DNA from: JAULUH01 sp032111745
GTDB lineage: Bacteria; Chloroflexota; Anaerolineae; JAAEKA01
Assembly: GCA_032111745.1 (NCBI GenBank)
Contig: JAULUH010000219.1
Coordinates: forward strand, 1 to 9,883
Reading direction: 5' to 3'
Length of the DNA: 9,883 nt
Shown here: one piece after another, positions 5,153 through 9,883 of the stretch
Layout: each line of letters starts with the position of its first letter
Position numbering within the stretch: the first letter of the stretch is position 1
Position numbers and translations under genes: made by a program
The notes under the pieces: model-generated
Told to the model about the DNA's origin: nothing
What the model saw: the letters and a program-made list of their open reading frames with translations, nothing else
Databases searched by the model: none

Positions 5153-5710
5153 ATGCCACCAACCATTCGCCCTGCCACCGCCTCCGATGCCCCGGCCATC
5201 TCCGCCCTGGTCAACCACTTCGCCGCCCAGAACGTCATGCTGCCCCGCAGCGAGGAAAGGGTCAGGGCCACCCTGCCCGATTACGTGGTCGCCGAGGACA
5301 CCGGCCGCCTGGTGGGGTGTGGCTCTCTGGCCAACCTTACCCCTCAGCTCGCCGAGATCAGGGCTCTGGCCGTCGCCCCAGACTACCACGGGCTCGGGCT
5401 TGGCGCCCGGCTGGTTGCTGCTCTGCTCGAGATGGCCCAGGCCCGCGAGGTACCTCAGGTCTGCGCACTCACCCTGCGCCCGGACTTCTTTCGTCGGCAG
5501 GGCTTCCAGGTCATCGATCGCTGGCACCTGGCCCCCAAGATCTGGGGCGAGTGCATCCACTGCCCAAAGTACCACCGTTGCGACGAAGTGGCCGTCCTGC
5601 TAAACTTGGTGGAGCCGGACCGCCTACTTGATCAGGTGCCGTGGTGGAGTTCCCTGGCCGATCGCACACCGCTGCCCGTCCTCCGTCTCTTTGCCCTGCG
5701 CCGGGCGTGA
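5153..5710 (+). CDS. argA: Short-form N-acetylglutamate synthase (GNAT family)
   Basis: The product has 185 residues from ATG 5153, or 194 from ATG 5126. It would acetylate glutamate with acetyl-CoA, the first step of arginine synthesis. It is a stand-alone GNAT domain without the amino acid kinase domain of classical ArgA. It begins 'TIRPATASDAPAISALV'. The acetyl-CoA-binding block is 'AEIRALAVAPDYHGLGLGARL', in the R/QxxGxG region. The diagnostic tail has 'LRPDFFRRQGF', 'APKIWGECIHCPKYHRCDE' and three cysteines (CxxCx5C), as in the single-domain synthases known from actinobacteria and others. Its place as fourth gene after argC, argB and argD supports the function. It follows argD by 63 bases with no promoter or terminator that I can see. 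Confidence 0.85.
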   Translation: MPPTIRPATASDAPAISALVNHFAAQNVMLPRSEERVRATLPDYVVAEDTGRLVGCGSLANLTPQLAEIRALAVAPDYHGLGLGARLVAALLEMAQAREVPQVCALTLRPDFFRRQGFQVIDRWHLAPKIWGECIHCPKYHRCDEVAVLLNLVEPDRLLDQVPWWSSLADRTPLPVLRLFALRRA

Positions 5711-5723
5711 GGCCCAGGCTACA

Positions 5724-5753
5724 CTGGCATGTTGTCCCAGGGACGGGTATAAT
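5724..5753 (+). promoter_or_regulatory. Promoter for the AI-2E/hom/argG unit, predicted leaderless
   Basis: TATAAT (5748-5753) is a perfect -10 box. CTGGCA (5724-5729) matches 4 of 6 of the -35 consensus, with an 18-base spacer. The ATG of the next gene begins 7 bases after the -10 box, which is where transcription should start, so the transcript would begin at or beside the start codon. The spacer contains a short palindrome (GTCCC-A-GGGAC, 5734-5744) that could be an operator. Confidence 0.6.
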
Positions 5754-5759
5754 CATTCT

Positions 5760-7073
5760 ATGGCCCAAATACCACAGTCGCCTGGCTGGAGTCGCGATAC
5801 CAAGATCCTTGTCACTGTCATCGCGCTGCTGGTGATCGTGGCCCTGGTCTATGTCGCCCGCTCGGTTATCCCACAGCTCATCCTGGCCGTTATCATAGCC
5901 TATATCCTGCAGCCACTCATCGACTGGCTGGCCAGGCATCGCATCCCCCGCGGCCTCGCCGCTGCCCTCGGCGTGCTCTTGCTGGTTCTCATCGTGGCTC
6001 TGGGTCCCATCTTGCTCATCCCGGCCATCGTCAACGGCGTGCGCGCGATCGCCGATACCCTGGTTCAGCTACCCGCGCTGTACCAGGGCTGGCTGGATGC
6101 CCTGATCACCAACAGTCCTACCATCGAGCTGCCTGGCGGAGTCACCCTCGATATCGCCGACCAGGTGACTTCGCTGCAGGCCGAGGCCAAGGACGCCATC
6201 AGCCAGTTCGAGATGCCCGGTATCAGCCAGCTGGTCGAATACGGCCTTGAAGGCGCTCTGGCCGCCGGCGGCCTCCTGGCTACCGCTGCCGATATCGCGT
6301 CCAGTGTCGTATCGGTATTCCTGGCTGGCATGTTCCTGATCTTCTCCACCTACTACCTCTCCAAAGACGGCGACCAGTTTGGCAGCTGGCTTAACAGCCT
6401 CTTTCTGCCCGAGTATCGTCCCGAGATGCAGGTCTTGGGCCATCAGTTGAACCTGGTCTGGCAGAGCTTCTTCCGTGGCCAGATCCTGCTGTCCCTGACC
6501 GTCGGCACGGTGGTCTTTGTGGTGACTGCCATCCTTGGCCTGCCCGGATCCCTGGTGCTGGGCATCCTGGCCGGCGTGCTGGAGGTCATTCCCAACCTGG
6601 GACCTGTCCTGGCTATGATACCCGCCATCGTACTGGCCCTCATCCAAGGCCCTCCTTCCTATCTGCCGGTCAGCGATGTGGTGTATGCCTTGATTGTACT
6701 GTTGGCCTACTTCCTTATCCAACAGCTCGAGAACAACGTGCTGGTGCCGCGCATCATGGGGGCCAGCCTGAACTTGCACCCTGTGGTGGTCCTGGCGGGA
6801 GTGTTCGCCGGGGCCAGCTTCGCCGGCGTGCTGGGCGCCTTCCTGGCCGCACCCGTGCTGGCTTCCCTTAAGGTCACGGGCCAGTACGTCCATGCCAAGA
6901 TCAGCGGGCGCCCACCCTTTGCCGCCTCCGCAATCGTCATTCCGGCGGGAGGCCGCGCCGGCCCAGGCCAGCGCTTGTTGAACCGGCTGCGCGGTAGGCC
7001 GCTGCCCCAACCCCAGGCTGTGTCCCCTGATGCCGTAGAGCGTCTACCTTCGGCTGACACGGAGCTGCCGTGA
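5760..7073 (+). CDS. AI-2E family transporter (PerM/TqsA-like membrane protein)
   Basis: The product has 437 residues and several membrane helices. Helices are evident at about 16-33, 37-54 and 66-90, followed by a soluble segment (about 91-175), a further helix near 180-205 and a hydrophobic C-terminal block up to about 385. Family signatures are 'EVIPNLGPVLAMIPA' (from E275) and 'QQLENNVLVPRIMG' followed by 'NLHPVVVLAGV'. The last 50 residues are an arginine- and proline-rich cytoplasmic tail. Members of this family export autoinducer-2 or other small molecules, or act as ion antiporters, so the substrate here is unknown. The start is ATG 5760 although the frame is open further upstream: everything before it overlaps argA, and a TATAAT box lies just ahead. 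Its stop overlaps the hom start by 4 bases. An export role for an amino acid pathway product is only a guess from context. Confidence 0.88.
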   Translation: MAQIPQSPGWSRDTKILVTVIALLVIVALVYVARSVIPQLILAVIIAYILQPLIDWLARHRIPRGLAAALGVLLLVLIVALGPILLIPAIVNGVRAIADTLVQLPALYQGWLDALITNSPTIELPGGVTLDIADQVTSLQAEAKDAISQFEMPGISQLVEYGLEGALAAGGLLATAADIASSVVSVFLAGMFLIFSTYYLSKDGDQFGSWLNSLFLPEYRPEMQVLGHQLNLVWQSFFRGQILLSLTVGTVVFVVTAILGLPGSLVLGILAGVLEVIPNLGPVLAMIPAIVLALIQGPPSYLPVSDVVYALIVLLAYFLIQQLENNVLVPRIMGASLNLHPVVVLAGVFAGASFAGVLGAFLAAPVLASLKVTGQYVHAKISGRPPFAASAIVIPAGGRAGPGQRLLNRLRGRPLPQPQAVSPDAVERLPSADTELP

Positions 7074-8098
7074 CCCCTCTTCGGCGGATAGACCTCATCC
7101 TCGTTGGCCTGGGGAACGTCCACCGCCAGTTCCTACATCTGCTGGACAGCCGCGGCCATATCCTGGCTACACGCTACGGCCTCCAACTGCGCCTGGTCGG
7201 TGCAGCTGACAGTCGTGGTACCATAGCTGCACCCCTGGGGCTGGATCCGGGGGCCCTTCTGGCCCACAAGATGGCGGGAGGCAGCGCCGCCGATTTCCCG
7301 GGCGATCATCCGGGCCAAACCGCTCTCGATCTCGTGTCCCACCTCCCTGCCCACACCTTGCTGGAAGCGTCGCCCGTGAACCTGCGCGACGCCCAGCCTG
7401 CCCTTACCACTGTCCAGGCCGCGCTGGCCCGGGGCCTTGACGTCGTTCTGGCCAACAAGGCGCCTCTGGCCCTGGCTTACCAGGCCGTGCAGGCCGCGGC
7501 CCAGTCCGGTCACGCTCGCCTGGCCTTCTCCGCCACAGTCTGTGGCGGCCTCCCTGTGGTCAACATCGGCCAGCGCGACCTGGTCGCCGCCGAGATCCAC
7601 CGCGTCGAGGGTGTCTTCAACAGCACCAGCAACTACATCCTCAGCCAGATGGCCGCCGGTAATACCTACCATGAGGCCCTGGCCGAGGCGCAGCGCCGCG
7701 GCATCGCTGAAACCGACCCTACCCTCGACGTCGACGGCTGGGACACGGCCAATAAGCTGGCTATCGTCGCCAATGCCGTTCTAGGCTTCCCCGCCACCGT
7801 GCGTGACGTTAGCCCCGTTCGCGGCCTTCGCAGCCTGCCCTCGTCAGACCCTCCCTCCCCCCATGCCGTCCTCCGCCTGCTGGGCGTGGCCGAAAGGCGC
7901 CCAGACCTCGGCTATGACCTCAGCGTTCAGCCTGTGTGGCTGCCCCCGAACCACAAGCTGGCCCACGTCGACGGCTGGGAGATGGGGGTCCTCTACCACA
8001 GCGACCTCTTTGAAACCACCTTCGTCTCTAGCGACGAACGTGGCCCCACTGGCACCGCCGCAGCCATGCTGCGCGACGTGGTCAACCTATATCGCTAA
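7070..8098 (+). CDS. hom: Homoserine dehydrogenase without ACT domain
   Basis: The product has 342 residues. It reduces aspartate semialdehyde to homoserine with NAD(P)H on the way to threonine and methionine. GTG 7070 overlaps the preceding stop (GTGA) and has GGAG (7061-7064) 5 bases upstream. The N-terminal Rossmann motif is 'GLGNVHR' (13-19), with His18 where most homologues have the third glycine. K130 lies in 'VVLANKAPLA'. 'ATVCGGLPVVN' and 'EGVFNSTSNYIL' precede 'GIAETDPTLDVDGWDTANKLAI', which carries the catalytic pair D225 and K229 at the four-residue spacing known from yeast homoserine dehydrogenase. The protein ends after the catalytic domain, so it lacks the C-terminal ACT domain that gives threonine feedback in longer forms. 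It is probably translationally coupled to the transporter and is followed 12 bases later by argG. Confidence 0.9.
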   Translation: MTPLRRIDLILVGLGNVHRQFLHLLDSRGHILATRYGLQLRLVGAADSRGTIAAPLGLDPGALLAHKMAGGSAADFPGDHPGQTALDLVSHLPAHTLLEASPVNLRDAQPALTTVQAALARGLDVVLANKAPLALAYQAVQAAAQSGHARLAFSATVCGGLPVVNIGQRDLVAAEIHRVEGVFNSTSNYILSQMAAGNTYHEALAEAQRRGIAETDPTLDVDGWDTANKLAIVANAVLGFPATVRDVSPVRGLRSLPSSDPPSPHAVLRLLGVAERRPDLGYDLSVQPVWLPPNHKLAHVDGWEMGVLYHSDLFETTFVSSDERGPTGTAAAMLRDVVNLYR

Positions 8099-8101
8099 GG
8101 A
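8097..8101 (+). promoter_or_regulatory. Ribosome binding site for argG
   Basis: AAGGA overlaps the hom stop codon and lies 9 bases before ATG 8111. It fixes the argG start and ties argG translation to the end of hom. Confidence 0.65.
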
Positions 8102-8110
8102 AAACAAGAC

Positions 8111-9373
<1,263 letters not shown>

Positions 9374-9374
9374 C

Positions 9375-9883
9375 ATGCCCACCAGCTTCGCCGTCCGCGC
9401 GTCCGAGGCTCTGGCCGATAGCCGGCAGCGCGCGACCCTCGACCGCAGCACGACCATCCTTTCGCGCTGGCAACGTGCCGCTACTCCGTCGCCCGAGAGC
9501 TTTCGTCACCTCCAGGCCACCGCCGGTGCCGCCCGCCGCCTCGCCCTGGCCCGGCTCCCTTCCCTCCTCCAGCAGCTGGAGCAACAAGTGCTGGCCCGCG
9601 GGGGCGTCGTCTACTGGGCCGAGGACGCCGCCGCCGCCAACGCCTACATCGTCCAGCTGGCCCGGCAACGCGCTGCCCTGGGTTCCGCTGGTAAGCGCCG
9701 GCAACCCGTGCGCGTGGTCAAGAGCCATTCCCGCCTTGCCACCGAAATCGGCCTCAACCCTGCCCTGGACGCGGCCGGCATAGAGGTCCTGGACACCCAG
9801 TTGGGAGATTACATCTTGCAGATGGCTGGCGGGACCCCCTCCCATCCGGTCTTTCCAGCGCTACACCTGCGCAAGGAGGATGT
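9375..9883 (+). CDS. lutB: LutB-like LUD-domain iron-sulfur protein (3' truncated)
   Basis: ATG 9375 lies one base after the argG stop (TAGCATG), and the frame is open for 169 codons to the right edge. The visible part is the N-terminal LUD domain of LutB/YkgF proteins, the subunit of the lactate-oxidation complex LutABC that carries iron-sulfur clusters. Signatures are 'VYWAEDAAAANAYIVQLA', 'VVKSHSRLATEIGLN', 'LDAAGIEVLDTQLGDYILQMA' and 'PSHPVFPALHLRKED', close to the family's KSK-type helix and ETDLGEYI-type segment. The ferredoxin-like cysteine clusters would follow beyond the window, so cluster content is unseen. No Shine-Dalgarno site is visible, so translation is probably coupled to argG. 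lutA or lutC may follow to the right. The symbol is given for family membership only. Confidence 0.82.
   Translation, partial: MPTSFAVRASEALADSRQRATLDRSTTILSRWQRAATPSPESFRHLQATAGAARRLALARLPSLLQQLEQQVLARGGVVYWAEDAAAANAYIVQLARQRAALGSAGKRRQPVRVVKSHSRLATEIGLNPALDAAGIEVLDTQLGDYILQMAGGTPSHPVFPALHLRKED

Noticed and set aside
5628..5759. 44-codon N-terminal extension of the AI-2E transporter
   Set aside because: The extension lies over the end of argA and the promoter. Its translation is not membrane-like, and the normal N-terminal helix starts soon after ATG 5760.
6069..7010. 313-codon minus-strand open frame opposite the AI-2E transporter gene
   Set aside because: Same cause: the product is rich in Gln, Asp, Gly and His with no domain, and the + strand gene has clear family motifs.

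Overview
The window is a compact, GC-rich stretch of bacterial chromosome. All nine well-supported genes, plus one hypothetical gene, read on the + strand with gaps of 1 to about 60 bases, apart from one 269-base leader. The high GC, the short N-acetylglutamate synthase, the weak or absent Shine-Dalgarno sites before several genes and the overall protein character suggest a Chloroflexota-type (Anaerolineae-like) bacterium. That placement is inference from protein style, not from a marker gene. I see no RNA genes, insertion sequences, CRISPR arrays, tandem repeats or phage genes.

Region 1 (1-1705) holds the 3' end of a threonine synthase gene, a small two-helix membrane protein with a PH-like tail, and a DUF697/YcjF-like membrane protein whose N-terminal half looks like a GTPase domain that has lost its nucleotide-binding motifs. 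Region 2 (1706-1974) is the only real intergenic space. It carries a near-consensus sigma-70-type promoter (TTGACA, 17 bases, TATAAC), a short leader ORF with tandem AGG arginine codons, a long imperfect stem-loop, and a textbook intrinsic terminator placed BEFORE argC. This has the layout of a transcription attenuator for the arginine operon and is the most interesting part of the window.

Region 3 (1975-5710) is argC-argB-argD-argA: reductase, kinase, aminotransferase and a short-form acetylglutamate synthase. Together they convert glutamate to N-acetylornithine. Region 4 (5711-9883) starts with a second promoter whose TATAAT box ends 6 bases before the ATG of an AI-2E family transporter, which predicts a leaderless transcript. 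It continues with a homoserine dehydrogenase (overlapping by 4 bases), argG (argininosuccinate synthase) and the first 169 codons of a LutB-like LUD-domain protein that runs off the end.

The genes combine the acetylated half and the penultimate step of arginine synthesis with two threonine-branch genes (thrC upstream, hom downstream). Both branches draw on aspartate. No argJ/argE (deacetylation), argF or argH is visible, so these must lie elsewhere. The core enzymes are ordinary. The unusual points are the leader before argC, the predicted leaderless internal promoter, the pseudo-GTPase, and a few non-standard residues in argD and hom. I do not see evidence for a new defence or mobile system.
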